A DNA stretch of 64,000 bases from Lonepinella sp051851555 (GTDB taxonomy: Bacteria; Pseudomonadota; Gammaproteobacteria; Enterobacterales; Pasteurellaceae). Below the pieces are notes generated by a model that saw only the letters and a program-made list of their open reading frames with translations, ran no database searches and had not been told where the DNA came from. The stretch spans positions 372,001 through 436,000 of the forward strand of contig NZ_JBPDVH010000002.1 in the NCBI RefSeq assembly GCF_051851555.1, written 5' to 3'. Of the stretch, positions 9,854-19,924 are shown piece by piece. The position numbers and the translations under genes are program-made. How positions within the stretch are numbered: the stretch's first letter is position 1; each line of letters begins with the position of its first letter.

Positions 9854-10756
9854 ATGACTATGTACAAACAACATTCACGCTATATCGATCTCACCACCGA
9901 CTACGGTTTTAAACGCATTTTCGGCCGTGAAACACACAAAAATTTATTAATTGCTTTTCTCAATGATTTATTTCAAGGGCGGAAAACGATCAAAGATTTG
10001 ACGTATAATCAAAATGAACATCAAGGCGATATTGCTGAGCAAGGCACGGTCATTTTTGATCTTGCTTGCACCGCAGAAGATGGGAGCCAATTTATTATTG
10101 AAATCCAATGCAGTCACCAAGAAAATTTCAAAGAACGCACTATTTACTACGGTAGTAAACTAATTAGCGACCAAGCCCCCAAAGGCAACAGAAAGACATG
10201 GCGCTATGCCATTAGCGAAGTTTATGTCATTGCAATTATGGATGGTTTTCGCTTTTCCGAGAGAACAGATTATCTGCATAATATTTGCCTCTGTGACCGA
10301 AAGACAGGCGAAATATTTTATGATAAACTGGATTTTATTTATGTTGAATTGCTCAACTTTAACAAAACTGAAGATCAGTTAAAAACAGATTTAGAACGTT
10401 GGTTATTTGTACTAAAAAATATCACCACATTAGAGGCATTATCGCCTTATTTACGTACACCAATTTTCGAAGAATTATTTAACAGCGCCGAATACAGCCG
10501 ACTGAATAGGGAGGAAAAAAATATGTATGACGTCAGTTTAAAACGCAAATGGGATGAATATTCTGTACTTACCTCTGCTGAAACGAGAGGAAGACGTGAG
10601 GGCATACAGATAGGATTACAACAAGGTATGCAACAGGGGTTACAGCAAGGATTGAAAAATACGGCCAAAAATATGCTTGAGCATGGTGTCGATATTCAAT
10701 TTATTTCTGACATGGTCGGTTTACCTGTTGATGAAATCAAAAAGCTCATGAATTAA
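9854..10756 (+). CDS. Rpn family recombination-promoting nuclease (RpnL-type), first locus
   Basis: This 300-residue protein belongs to the Rpn/PDDEXK_2 family of DNA endonucleases, also annotated as transposase_31, members of which act in antiphage defence. The N-terminus RYIDLTTDYGFKRIFG is the family signature. The catalytic D and ExQ are seen in FDLACTAEDGSQFIIEIQ near residues 75-90. Residues 224-300 form a separate C-terminal unit beginning MYDVSLKRKWDEY, with a QQGLQQGL-type 4-residue repeat and a terminal HTH-like GVDIQFISDMVGLPVDEIKKL. By comparison with the second locus the start may be the ATG at 9860. The gene sits next to the adhesin gene in a stretch without uptake signals, suggesting acquired DNA. 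Confidence 0.88.
   Translation: MTMYKQHSRYIDLTTDYGFKRIFGRETHKNLLIAFLNDLFQGRKTIKDLTYNQNEHQGDIAEQGTVIFDLACTAEDGSQFIIEIQCSHQENFKERTIYYGSKLISDQAPKGNRKTWRYAISEVYVIAIMDGFRFSERTDYLHNICLCDRKTGEIFYDKLDFIYVELLNFNKTEDQLKTDLERWLFVLKNITTLEALSPYLRTPIFEELFNSAEYSRLNREEKNMYDVSLKRKWDEYSVLTSAETRGRREGIQIGLQQGMQQGLQQGLKNTAKNMLEHGVDIQFISDMVGLPVDEIKKLMN
10523..10756 (+). CDS. Candidate intragenic antitoxin (RpnS-type) translated from inside the first Rpn gene
   Basis: An in-frame ATG at 10523 is preceded by GGGAGG (10509-10514) with seven bases between them, a far better ribosome binding site than that of the full gene. Translation here would give a 77-residue protein made of the conserved MYDVSLKRKWDEY segment, the glutamine/glycine repeat and the C-terminal helix-turn-helix-like end. 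For other Rpn genes it is established that such a C-terminal product (RpnS) is made separately and blocks the toxic full-length nuclease (RpnL). That this one does so is inference from the same layout. Confidence 0.6.
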   Translation: MYDVSLKRKWDEYSVLTSAETRGRREGIQIGLQQGMQQGLQQGLKNTAKNMLEHGVDIQFISDMVGLPVDEIKKLMN

Positions 10757-10901
10757 TAAGCTATTCTTGTGGTGGCGTAAAGGGACTATATAGCACGATC
10801 TATCTTTACGCTATTACATATTTCTTTTAACCTCTCCTTATTTATCTCTCATTTTCCCCGCACTTTCCCTCTTATTTATTTATCTTAAATTTCGCCAATA
10901 A

Positions 10902-10927
10902 AAAAGCGGATCATCTGATCCGCTTTT
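10902..10927. terminator. Bidirectional terminator between Rpn gene and adhesin gene
   Basis: GCGGATCA (10906-10913) and TGATCCGC (10916-10923) form a tight stem flanked by AAAA and TTTT on either side. It can end both the rightward Rpn transcript and the leftward adhesin transcript. Confidence 0.85.
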
Positions 10928-10942
10928 GTTTGTCTGGTTAGA

Positions 10943-13900
10943 TTACCATTGGTAACCGATACCCACACCACCAGAGTAGTGGCCTTCGCTGTTCGCTGTA
11001 CCGGTAAGTTTCAATAAGAGTTTACCGTTATCGCTTGCACGAGAGTAACCCACTGCGATAGCTGATGCACCGCTGTAAGCACCGCCTGCGGCAGCAACCA
11101 TCGATTTACCCGGAATAAACACTTGCGGTAACGAAGATGACGCTGCAGAGCTTGCGCCAATACCACGTACACGTTTATCAAGTTTGTTGACTTGATTTGC
11201 AATGTTACCTACGCCGTTTTGTGTCGCCGCTTTAAGTTGTGACACGTTAACTGCATCGGTATCTTCTGTACCTGGTGCAACGTTAGTAATCTTAACGGCA
11301 TTGCCATTAGCATCAGCCACTTTAAGATCGTTGCCAACGTTACTTAATGCTACACCACCGCCATTGCCGTCAGTTAAATGAACGGTTTGTGAGGTCACAC
11401 TGGTAAAGGTTGGGTTCATGCTTGTAGCGATAGATACGGAGTTACCTGATTGAGTAAGCTCAATATTTTTACCACCGTCAAATGTCACAGTATTACCCAT
11501 GGCCACTTGAGATAAGCTAGAACCTGTTGTATTACCCGTTGTGGTAATATTCCAACCTTTCGCAACTTCGGTCGATAAATTGCTAACGTTTTGGTTAGTT
11601 GCATATAACTGGCTACCATTCACCGCTTCTTGGCTGGTGCTATTTAAGGTTGCCGCTTTCACGCCGTCAATTTGACCATCGTCTTTAATTTCAACGTTAC
11701 CAATAGTCGCATTGCCATCACCGATAGTGGTTTTCGTTCCTACCGTCATGTTGTCATCAGCGTGAACTGAATTAAAGGTTGGATTTTCAGCAATTTTAAT
11801 CACTAAATCACCGTTGCTGTCCACATCCACAATCACGTTTTTACCGCTTGCGGCTGCTTGTTCAGCTAACTCACCTTTAATCACCACTGTATCACCTAAT
11901 TTTTTAGTCGTGGTGTTCGTCGCATTATTACCTGCAAAGGTTAACTCGCCACTGAATGATTTGGTTAAGTTGTAAAGTTGGCTACCGTTTACGGCATCCG
12001 TTGATGTCGCAGAAATATCACCATTCGCTACGCCAGTAATCTTATCACCACCCACACTTAAACTATCTCCGGTGGAGGTTAATCTCGTGGTGTTATCACC
12101 AGAACCGATCGTGGTGCTATTAACCGCAATGTCTTTTGCCAAATCATAAGTCACGCTGCTTGTGGTGCCATCAGTACTGATGTTTGCCACTAAGTTTTTA
12201 CCTGCAACATAAGTTACAGTATCACCTGCATTGATTTGTGCAGAGTCGCCACCTTGGGTAACGGTTTGTGTTGTTTCACCCACTTTGATAGTGTGGTAAG
12301 CCTCATTCACCGCTTTCACCAATGTCGTTGCATTAACAATACCTGCACCGTTTTCAGTTGCTGCTTGACCGTTACTTGTTGTGGTTGTACCTGAAGTAAT
12401 GGCCTCTAAATTACCTGTTGTGCTGTTTACGGTGATCGTTTTATCATCCGTTTTCGCACTCACATTGTAAGTTGTGCTACCGTCATCATTTGTCTTAGGT
12501 GTTACCGTTACGCCTTGGTCACCCTCAACGTAAGTTTTATTTTTAGCAACCGTGTCGTTTAACTGTTTAACATTAACTGCATCGCCATCTTCTACACCTT
12601 CACCCACGTTATTGATTTGGTTTCCACCCATATCAATGGTTGAACCTGCATCAATGGTTAAGTTACCACCTTTCAAGTCTTTCGCTGTAACGGTATCTAC
12701 ATCAATACTTGAAGATAAACCATAAGTGATTGTGTCGCCAACAATGTTTGCTTCTAAGTTTTTACCCGCAACATAAGTCACTTCGTCGCCTGCTTTGATT
12801 GTTGTTGAACCATCGTGGCTCACAACTTGATCGTCTGTATCTTTAGAAGTGACAGTATAGTAAGCGTTGTTAATTGCCGTGACCACATCACCTGCAGTAA
12901 CGAGGTTGTTTTTATCACCCTCAGTAATTTGCGCTTTACCGCCTGGGGTTGTCGTTGTGGTTTCAGTCACAGTGCCATCTGGTGCAGTAACTTTAACGGT
13001 GCTTGTTGTTGGCTCAGATGTACCTAAAGTCGCAGTCTTCGCCTCTAACTGACCTGCCGCATTGATGGTAACCGTTGTGCCATCGGTTTTCGCACTCACA
13101 TTGTAAGTTGTTGTACCGTTAGCATTCTCGATAGGTGTTACTGTTACACCTTGGTCGCCTTCAACATAAGTTTTGTTTTTCGCTACAGTGTCGTTTAACT
13201 GTTTAACGTTTACTGCATCGCCATCTTCTGTACCAGCAGCTACGTTATTGATTTGGTTTCCACCCATATCAATGGTTGAACCCGCATCAATGGTTAAGTT
13301 ACCGCCTTTCAAGTTCTCAGCTTCAACAGTGTTGGCTTTTACAGAGTTCACATCAATATCATTTGATAAACCGTAAGTGATGTTATCGCCTGTGATATTC
13401 GCTTCTAAGTTTTTACCTGCGATGTAGTTGATGCTATCGCCTGCGTTGATTTTCACTGAACCTTCGTTGCTTACAACTTGATCATCAGTATCTTTAGAAG
13501 TTGCTGTGAAGTATGCACTGTTAATTGCGTTCGCCACTGTACTTGCATTTACAAGGTTATCCCCTGTGCTACCGCTAGATACGGCGATTGAACCGTTGCT
13601 GTTAGTCGTATTATCTAACGCACCCGTTACAGCCGCTAAGTTACCGTCAGTATTTACAGTGATGGTTTTGTCATCAGTTAACGCTTTAACAGTGTAGTTT
13701 GAGCTACCGTCAGCATTTTTCATTTCAGTAACATCAATACCGTGTACACCAGTGATGTTTTCATCAGCTGCTGTTGCCGCTTTAGTTGCATTGCTTTCAG
13801 CTGTTTTTAACTGGCTTACGTTTACTGCGTCAGTATCCGCTGTACCTGCTGATACATTGTGAACTTGGTTATTACCCATATCCACTTCTGAATCTTTGCT

Positions 13901-16900
13901 TACAGTGAAGTTGTGAACAGTTGTGTTACCAGTAGAAACTAAATCTTTAGTAGTTACTTTCTCAACTGCGGTTACTGTGGTTACAGTAATATCTTTCGCC
14001 AAGTCGTAAGTTACGTTGCTAGTTGTGCCATCTGTTGAGATGTTCGCTACTAAGTTGCTACCTGCAACATAGTTTACCGTATCACCTGGGTTAATTTGCG
14101 CAGATTTGCCACCCTGTACAACAGTGTCCGTGGTTTTACCTACTGCAACGGTGTGGAATGCATTGTTTACAGTATCTACTAATGTAGTCGCGTTCACAAT
14201 ACCAGCGCCGTTTGTAGTTTCCGCACGACCATTGTCATTAGTTGTTGTACCTGAAGTGATTGCTTCTAAGTTGCCTGTAGTTGCATTTACTGTGATTGTT
14301 TTATCATCAGTTTTTGCAGAAACAACATAGTCATAACCGCCAGAAGTGGTATTTGCTACATTTGTAACTACCACACCGTGCTCAGCTGTAATTTGTTCAT
14401 TACCTGCTTTAGCGGTTGCAGTCGTTGCGTTTAACTGGCTTAAATTCACCGCGTCATTATCGCTTGTACCGTTAGATACGTTGTGAATTTGGTTTCCGCC
14501 CATATCGATGTTTGAACCTGAATCGATAGTTAAGTTACCACCTTTCAAGTTTTCAGCTTCAACAGTGTCTGCTTTAACAGTTGTCGCATTCACATTTCTC
14601 ACGTCAATATCTTGTGATAAGCCGTAAGTGATTGTATCGCCTGAAATGTTCGCCTCTAAGTTTTTACCAGCAACGTAAGTGATCTTATCACCCGCACCGA
14701 TTTGTACTGTACCTTCGTTACTTGTAACTTGGTCAGTCGTGCTCTTAGACGCTGCGGTGAAGTATGCACCATTGATTGCATCCGCTAATGTGCTTGCATT
14801 AACTAATGAACCGCCATTTGTACCCGCACTTACAGAACCATTGTTTAATACTGAAGTTCCAGCAGTTACAGCTTCTAAGTTGTTTGTAGTGCTGTTTACT
14901 TTAATGGTTGAACCGTCAGTGTTCACATTGTATTTAATGTTTTGACCGTCAGCTGCGGCAGTTGTACCTGTACCATTCACAAAGTTCACGTCTTTGTTAT
15001 CTTTAGTGATGGTTTCAACTACTTGACCATTTACAGAAGTGGTGAAGTTTTGGATTGCAGAGTTTGCAGTCGTATTCACTTCTTTTAACTGGCTCACGTT
15101 TACCGCATCAGTATCTTCAGTACCTGCTTTCACATTATGGATTTGGTTGCCACCCATATTGATGTTGCCATCTGGGCTAACAGTTAAGTTGCCAGTGGTT
15201 AAGTTAGTCGCAGTTGCATTACCTAATGTGCTGTTTGCCGCAGTGATATTGTTCACTGTAATGTCGTCAGCTAAGTCGTAAGTTACTTTGCTTGTTGTGC
15301 CATCTGTTGAGATGTTTGCAACTAAGTTTTTACCAGAAACATAGCTTACGGTATCGCCTGGGTTAATTTGTGCAGAACTTCCACCTTGCACCACTTTTTG
15401 TTGGGTATCACCAACATTAATGGTGTGGAACGCATTGTTTACGGTATTTACTAATGTAGTTGCATTCACAATACCATCACCGTTTGTAGTTTCCGCACGA
15501 CCATTGTTATTCGTGGTTGTACCTGAAGTAACGGCTTCTAAATTACCTGTGGTTGTATTTACTGTGATTGTTTTATCATCAGTTTTCGCAGTAACGACAT
15601 AGTCATAACCGCCAGATGTAGTATTTGATACGTTTGTAACATTCACACCGTGCGTACCAGTAATGTTTTCATTACCTGCTTTAGCGGTTGCGGTTGTTGC
15701 ATTTAACTGGCTTAAATTCACCGCGTCATTGTCGCTTGTACCGTTAGATACGTTGTGAATTTGGTTGCCACCCATATCGATGTTTGAACCTGAATCGATA
15801 GTTAAGTTACCACCTTTCAAGTTTTCAGCTTCAACAGTTGTTGCATTCACATTTCTCACATCAATATCTTGTGATAAACCGTAAGTAATCACATCACCTG
15901 TGATATTCGCCTCTAAGTTTTTACCTGCAACATAAGAAATCTTATCGCCGGCACCAATTTGTACTGAACCTTCGTTGCTAGTAACTTGGTCAGTTGTGCT
16001 TTTTGAAACTGCGGTGAAATAAGCGTTATTAATTGCATCAGCCACAGAACTTGCATTCACTAAGCTAGAACCTTTATCGCCCGCATCTGCTTTACCCGCA
16101 TCAGTTGTGCCAACTGCTGTAGTAACCGCAGAAACATTACCGTCTTTAATGGTAACAGTTGAACCATCAGTTTTCACATCAAAAGTAAGGTTGCCGTTGT
16201 CTGAACGTGCAGTAGTTGCATTACCATTGATGAAGTTAATATCTGTGTTTGTTTTATCAATAGTTTCCGCTTTTTCACCATTTACAGAAGTGGTGAAGTT
16301 TTGCAATGCAGAATCTGCGGTGTTTTTAACTTCTTTTAACTGGCTTACGTTTACTGCATCAGTATCATCAGTACCCGCTGTTACGTTATGGATTTTGTTA
16401 TTACCCATATCAATGTTGCCATTCGGACTAACAGTTAAGTTACCAGTGGTTAAGTTCGTTGCAGTCGCATTACCTAACGTGCTGTTTGCAGCAGTTAAGT
16501 TATTGAATTTAACGTTTTCAGTAGTTTGAACCGTGAAGTTAGCACCGTTTTGAACCACTTTGATGTTATCGCCAGCGGTTAAAGTAACGGTTTCACCTGG
16601 ATTAACGACTTCATTGCTTGTGCCGCTTACTTCACCCGTACCAGTTTTCGCTGAAGTTGTAACGAAACCACTATTGTTGATTGCAGCTGCAATAGAACTT
16701 GCGTTCATTAAATCCGTTGCATTACCGCCAGAAGTTACGGCAACTTTACCTGTGTTATCAGGGGTTAATGTTGTGGTTACCGCTTTAACGGTGTAGTTTG
16801 AGCTGCCGTCTGGGTTAGTGGTGTTAGTTACCAAAATACCATTTTCACCAGTGATGTTTTCATTCGCCGCATTTGCAAGGCTAGTGGTTGCATTTAACTG

Positions 16901-19447
16901 GTCTAAGTTCACCGCATCAGTACCTTCAGTACCTGCTTTCACGTTGTGAAGTTGGTTATTACCCATATCCACATTTGAATTCGGTTTAACAGTGAAGTTA
17001 GAAACTGTGGTATTACCTAAAGTGCTGTTCGCCGCTGTAATGTTATTTACAGTGATGTTTTCAGCCAAGTCATAAGTAATATTTGTGTTTGTGCCAGAAG
17101 TCGCGATATTAGAAACTAAGTTTTGACCAGCAACATAAGTGACGGTATCACCTGCTTTAACTGGATCTGAGCTTCCGCCTTGCGTGATAGCTTGTTTAGT
17201 CTCACCCACTGCAACAGTATGGAACGCATTGTTTACTGTATTTACAAGTGTTGTCGCATTCACAATACCACCGCCGTTTGTGGTTTCCGCACGGCCATTG
17301 TTATTCGTTGTTGTGCCAGAAGTAACCGCTTCTAAATTACCCGTTGTTGTATTTACTGTGATAGTTTTATCATCAGTTAAAGCTTTAACAACGTAATCTG
17401 TACCGCCAGTTGTGGTGTTGGTTGAATTAGTAACGTTCACACCGTGCGTACCGGTAACGGTTTCTTCTGCCGCTTTCGCTAATGCGGTGACGTTAGAGAT
17501 GTTATCGGTTAATTGTTGCAATGCCACGGCATCGTTCGGTTGGGTACCGTTAGATACGTTTTGAATACGGTTATTACCCATATCCACAACGTGGTATGGT
17601 GTAACAGTGAAGTCGCCGGCTACTGTTGCTGGACCATTAACTTTTAAAGAACCGCCCGTAATAGAGCCATTTGATGTAAGGGTATTTGCGGTTAAATCAC
17701 CGCCGAAAACAGGACTTTCAGCAAATTGAATAACCAAAGTACTTTCATTCGTTACTGCTGTATTAATGTTATGAGAGCTCGCCGTTTTTGAACTATCCAT
17801 CGTACCAACGACATTAAGCGTTTCACCATTTTTTCTATTAACTGTACCGCCAGAATTTCCTGCAAAATTCAAGCTCACGTTATTCACCGCACCAGCCACA
17901 GTTGAAGCATTCACAAGGCTGTCGCCAGTAGTTGCTACGGCTGTTTTATTTGTGCCTGTTGGTGTGATGTCGCTGGTTACCGCAGTGATGTTATTGCCAT
18001 CAAGTTTAATGGTTTTACCGTCGGTATTTACATTATAAGTAATGTTAGTTTTGGTTACGTTGCCATTGCCGTCATCTGCAACTTGATCAATAACTGCCGT
18101 TGTGCCCGTACCGTTTACGAAGTTAATCACATCAGATTGTTTAACTTTCTTATCTTCGGTTGTGCCGTTTTCTTGCAATTCCCAACCCATATTTAATAGG
18201 TAGTCGGTTACCGCATAAAGTTGTGAACCGTTGATTGCGTCGGTAGAACCTGCAGAGATGTTACCAGAGGCTACGTATTTGATTTGGCGTGGATCGGTTG
18301 CATTACCTACAGAAACGTAATTACCAGAATCCCCTTCAGCAACTACACCAGAAAAGCCTTCAATATGTGCACCTGAAATATCCACGAATTTTTCAGGGGT
18401 CGCAGGTGAACCTGTTGAACCATCACCTAACACCACAGAACCTGAATCGGCAGCAGTAACGTTGTTACCTAATACAACAGTGTTGTTACCAGTAACGGTG
18501 TTGTTATAACCTACCGCAGTAGAATCATCTGCTTTAATCGTGTTGTTATTACCTAATGTATTTGAGTGATTACCTGTAAGCGAAGTATTCGCACCAAAGG
18601 CATTTGAAGCATCACCAGTAACAGACGTTCTTGTGCCAAAGCCGTTTGAAGAATCACCAGTAACACCTGAACCCCAACCAACGATTTGTGAGTATTCACT
18701 GCCTGCAAAAACGTGTGCGTTCTGACCTATTGCCACAGAGCCACGAGCGTCTGCTTCAACGGTCGCCCCGCCACCAATCGCAGTAGAAACTTCAGATTCT
18801 GTTTTTGAATTCTGACCCACCGCAACTGCTTGGTTTTGGCTTGCATTAGAACCTGCACCGACGGCAATAGCACCTTGTTCTCCAGCATCACTTTGTACCG
18901 CTTTTGCTTGAGCACCAATCGCAACACCATTATTTGTTGAATTAGTGATATAACCGATAGATACAGCATTAACCTCAGATGCATTTGCCGTATGACCGAT
19001 GGCTACAGTATAAGCGCCCGACGCATTTGCATTTAAACCGACGGCAACTGAAGGTCCCGCAGATGTATTAGCACTTGCATTATTACCAACGGCAATACCT
19101 GAGTATTGAGCATCAGCATCTTTACCAATAACAATGGCATTACTATGTGCTTCACTACCTTCACCAATGGCGATACCGTAGGTTGCATTTTCTTGCGCTA
19201 CCCAATTACCACCACTTGTAGCTAGATTATCAACTGTACCATAGACAGGAACCCACTGGTCTGCTGCTTGTGCAGTGCCAATAGTTGCACCCATAAGGCC
19301 TGTACCCGCAACCGCAATGGCAACCGCAGAAAGTGACACTTTCGCCGTGCTGCTTGATTTTGTTTTTCCTTTTGCTTTACCCAATTCTGAGGTGACCACA
19401 AAAGCCCCAATGCTCGCATTCCAAATTACGCGGAAAATTTTATTCAT
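10943..19447 (-). CDS. Giant trimeric autotransporter adhesin (YadA/Hia/EmaA type)
   Basis: This is a 2834-residue outer-membrane surface fibre of the type V secretion c class. The order is: extended signal peptide region starting MNKIFRVIWNASIGAFVV, hydrophobic signal core and cleavage near AQA at about residue 62; YadA-like head repeats (AVAIGHTANAS and similar) to about 390; a HANS-type connector DAINGSQLYAVTDYL; a very long stalk; and a C-terminal membrane anchor ending GVGIGYQW. The stalk holds nine neck-like repeats of the form DMGxNxxxNVxxGTxxxDAVNxxQL, roughly 150-230 residues apart, some of them near-identical. N-x-S/T sequons are very frequent. TAGGG precedes the ATG by seven bases. 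Expression is probably phase-variable and attenuated (see the upstream entries). Function as an adhesin is inferred from family; the ligand is unknown. Confidence 0.93.
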   Translation of the reverse strand: MNKIFRVIWNASIGAFVVTSELGKAKGKTKSSSTAKVSLSAVAIAVAGTGLMGATIGTAQAADQWVPVYGTVDNLATSGGNWVAQENATYGIAIGEGSEAHSNAIVIGKDADAQYSGIAVGNNASANTSAGPSVAVGLNANASGAYTVAIGHTANASEVNAVSIGYITNSTNNGVAIGAQAKAVQSDAGEQGAIAVGAGSNASQNQAVAVGQNSKTESEVSTAIGGGATVEADARGSVAIGQNAHVFAGSEYSQIVGWGSGVTGDSSNGFGTRTSVTGDASNAFGANTSLTGNHSNTLGNNNTIKADDSTAVGYNNTVTGNNTVVLGNNVTAADSGSVVLGDGSTGSPATPEKFVDISGAHIEGFSGVVAEGDSGNYVSVGNATDPRQIKYVASGNISAGSTDAINGSQLYAVTDYLLNMGWELQENGTTEDKKVKQSDVINFVNGTGTTAVIDQVADDGNGNVTKTNITYNVNTDGKTIKLDGNNITAVTSDITPTGTNKTAVATTGDSLVNASTVAGAVNNVSLNFAGNSGGTVNRKNGETLNVVGTMDSSKTASSHNINTAVTNESTLVIQFAESPVFGGDLTANTLTSNGSITGGSLKVNGPATVAGDFTVTPYHVVDMGNNRIQNVSNGTQPNDAVALQQLTDNISNVTALAKAAEETVTGTHGVNVTNSTNTTTGGTDYVVKALTDDKTITVNTTTGNLEAVTSGTTTNNNGRAETTNGGGIVNATTLVNTVNNAFHTVAVGETKQAITQGGSSDPVKAGDTVTYVAGQNLVSNIATSGTNTNITYDLAENITVNNITAANSTLGNTTVSNFTVKPNSNVDMGNNQLHNVKAGTEGTDAVNLDQLNATTSLANAANENITGENGILVTNTTNPDGSSNYTVKAVTTTLTPDNTGKVAVTSGGNATDLMNASSIAAAINNSGFVTTSAKTGTGEVSGTSNEVVNPGETVTLTAGDNIKVVQNGANFTVQTTENVKFNNLTAANSTLGNATATNLTTGNLTVSPNGNIDMGNNKIHNVTAGTDDTDAVNVSQLKEVKNTADSALQNFTTSVNGEKAETIDKTNTDINFINGNATTARSDNGNLTFDVKTDGSTVTIKDGNVSAVTTAVGTTDAGKADAGDKGSSLVNASSVADAINNAYFTAVSKSTTDQVTSNEGSVQIGAGDKISYVAGKNLEANITGDVITYGLSQDIDVRNVNATTVEAENLKGGNLTIDSGSNIDMGGNQIHNVSNGTSDNDAVNLSQLNATTATAKAGNENITGTHGVNVTNVSNTTSGGYDYVVTAKTDDKTITVNTTTGNLEAVTSGTTTNNNGRAETTNGDGIVNATTLVNTVNNAFHTINVGDTQQKVVQGGSSAQINPGDTVSYVSGKNLVANISTDGTTSKVTYDLADDITVNNITAANSTLGNATATNLTTGNLTVSPDGNINMGGNQIHNVKAGTEDTDAVNVSQLKEVNTTANSAIQNFTTSVNGQVVETITKDNKDVNFVNGTGTTAAADGQNIKYNVNTDGSTIKVNSTTNNLEAVTAGTSVLNNGSVSAGTNGGSLVNASTLADAINGAYFTAASKSTTDQVTSNEGTVQIGAGDKITYVAGKNLEANISGDTITYGLSQDIDVRNVNATTVKADTVEAENLKGGNLTIDSGSNIDMGGNQIHNVSNGTSDNDAVNLSQLNATTATAKAGNEQITAEHGVVVTNVANTTSGGYDYVVSAKTDDKTITVNATTGNLEAITSGTTTNDNGRAETTNGAGIVNATTLVDTVNNAFHTVAVGKTTDTVVQGGKSAQINPGDTVNYVAGSNLVANISTDGTTSNVTYDLAKDITVTTVTAVEKVTTKDLVSTGNTTVHNFTVSKDSEVDMGNNQVHNVSAGTADTDAVNVSQLKTAESNATKAATAADENITGVHGIDVTEMKNADGSSNYTVKALTDDKTITVNTDGNLAAVTGALDNTTNSNGSIAVSSGSTGDNLVNASTVANAINSAYFTATSKDTDDQVVSNEGSVKINAGDSINYIAGKNLEANITGDNITYGLSNDIDVNSVKANTVEAENLKGGNLTIDAGSTIDMGGNQINNVAAGTEDGDAVNVKQLNDTVAKNKTYVEGDQGVTVTPIENANGTTTYNVSAKTDGTTVTINAAGQLEAKTATLGTSEPTTSTVKVTAPDGTVTETTTTTPGGKAQITEGDKNNLVTAGDVVTAINNAYYTVTSKDTDDQVVSHDGSTTIKAGDEVTYVAGKNLEANIVGDTITYGLSSSIDVDTVTAKDLKGGNLTIDAGSTIDMGGNQINNVGEGVEDGDAVNVKQLNDTVAKNKTYVEGDQGVTVTPKTNDDGSTTYNVSAKTDDKTITVNSTTGNLEAITSGTTTTSNGQAATENGAGIVNATTLVKAVNEAYHTIKVGETTQTVTQGGDSAQINAGDTVTYVAGKNLVANISTDGTTSSVTYDLAKDIAVNSTTIGSGDNTTRLTSTGDSLSVGGDKITGVANGDISATSTDAVNGSQLYNLTKSFSGELTFAGNNATNTTTKKLGDTVVIKGELAEQAAASGKNVIVDVDSNGDLVIKIAENPTFNSVHADDNMTVGTKTTIGDGNATIGNVEIKDDGQIDGVKAATLNSTSQEAVNGSQLYATNQNVSNLSTEVAKGWNITTTGNTTGSSLSQVAMGNTVTFDGGKNIELTQSGNSVSIATSMNPTFTSVTSQTVHLTDGNGGGVALSNVGNDLKVADANGNAVKITNVAPGTEDTDAVNVSQLKAATQNGVGNIANQVNKLDKRVRGIGASSAASSSLPQVFIPGKSMVAAAGGAYSGASAIAVGYSRASDNGKLLLKLTGTANSEGHYSGGVGIGYQW

Positions 19448-19466
19448 TTAAATACCCTATTTAATG

Positions 19467-19491
19467 TAAACGAATGACACACATTCGTTTA
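19467..19491 (-). other. Leader hairpin just upstream of the adhesin start
   Basis: TAAACGAAT (19467-19475) and ATTCGTTTA (19483-19491) form a perfect 9-bp stem with a 7-nt loop in the 5' leader, ending 20 bases before the start codon. It lies between the terminator-like hairpin and the ribosome binding site and could affect translation or mRNA stability. Confidence 0.5.
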
Positions 19492-19500
19492 TTGATGAAG

Positions 19501-19530
19501 AAAAAAACTGCGACATTTCCAGTGTCGCAG
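19501..19530 (-). terminator. Terminator-like hairpin in the adhesin leader (possible attenuator)
   Basis: On the minus strand CTGCGACA and TGTCGCAG (19508-19530) form an 8-bp stem with a 7-nt loop, followed by seven T residues (19501-19507). It lies between the likely adhesin promoter and the start codon, so it would stop most transcripts unless it is bypassed. There is no T run on the other strand. Confidence 0.6.
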
Positions 19531-19720
19531 ATGAAATAGGCAAAAAAAGCAGAGACTTCGCCCCTACTTAATCTACCCGACGACGTTGTTCCAACTAACT
19601 TAACGGAAACAAGACAACCATACATCCGTTGCCTCTAATAAGCCCTAACTTTATTAAAATCCCTAAAGCTAGCCTACACACGCCGTTTAATTTTCAGTTA
19701 AAACATAAAAAATCGTTGTC

Positions 19721-19818
<98 letters not shown>

Positions 19819-19924
19819 TAATTATGATGTTTTTTTGAGCATTTAGCAATACAAGAGGTCTGACCAGATATTCAAAGGAAATAATAAATTAAAAGGCCTC
19901 GCACTGGTGTACGAGGCTTAAATA

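Noticed and set aside
12815..17396. Many open frames of 60-140 codons on the plus strand opposite the adhesin gene
   Set aside because: They are shadows of the repetitive adhesin coding sequence, have its periodicity and lack ribosome sites.
11200..17600. Regularly spaced near-identical blocks that might suggest a CRISPR array
   Set aside because: The repeats are coding, hundreds of bases apart and translate to adhesin neck and stalk units; there are no short direct repeats with unique spacers and no cas genes.
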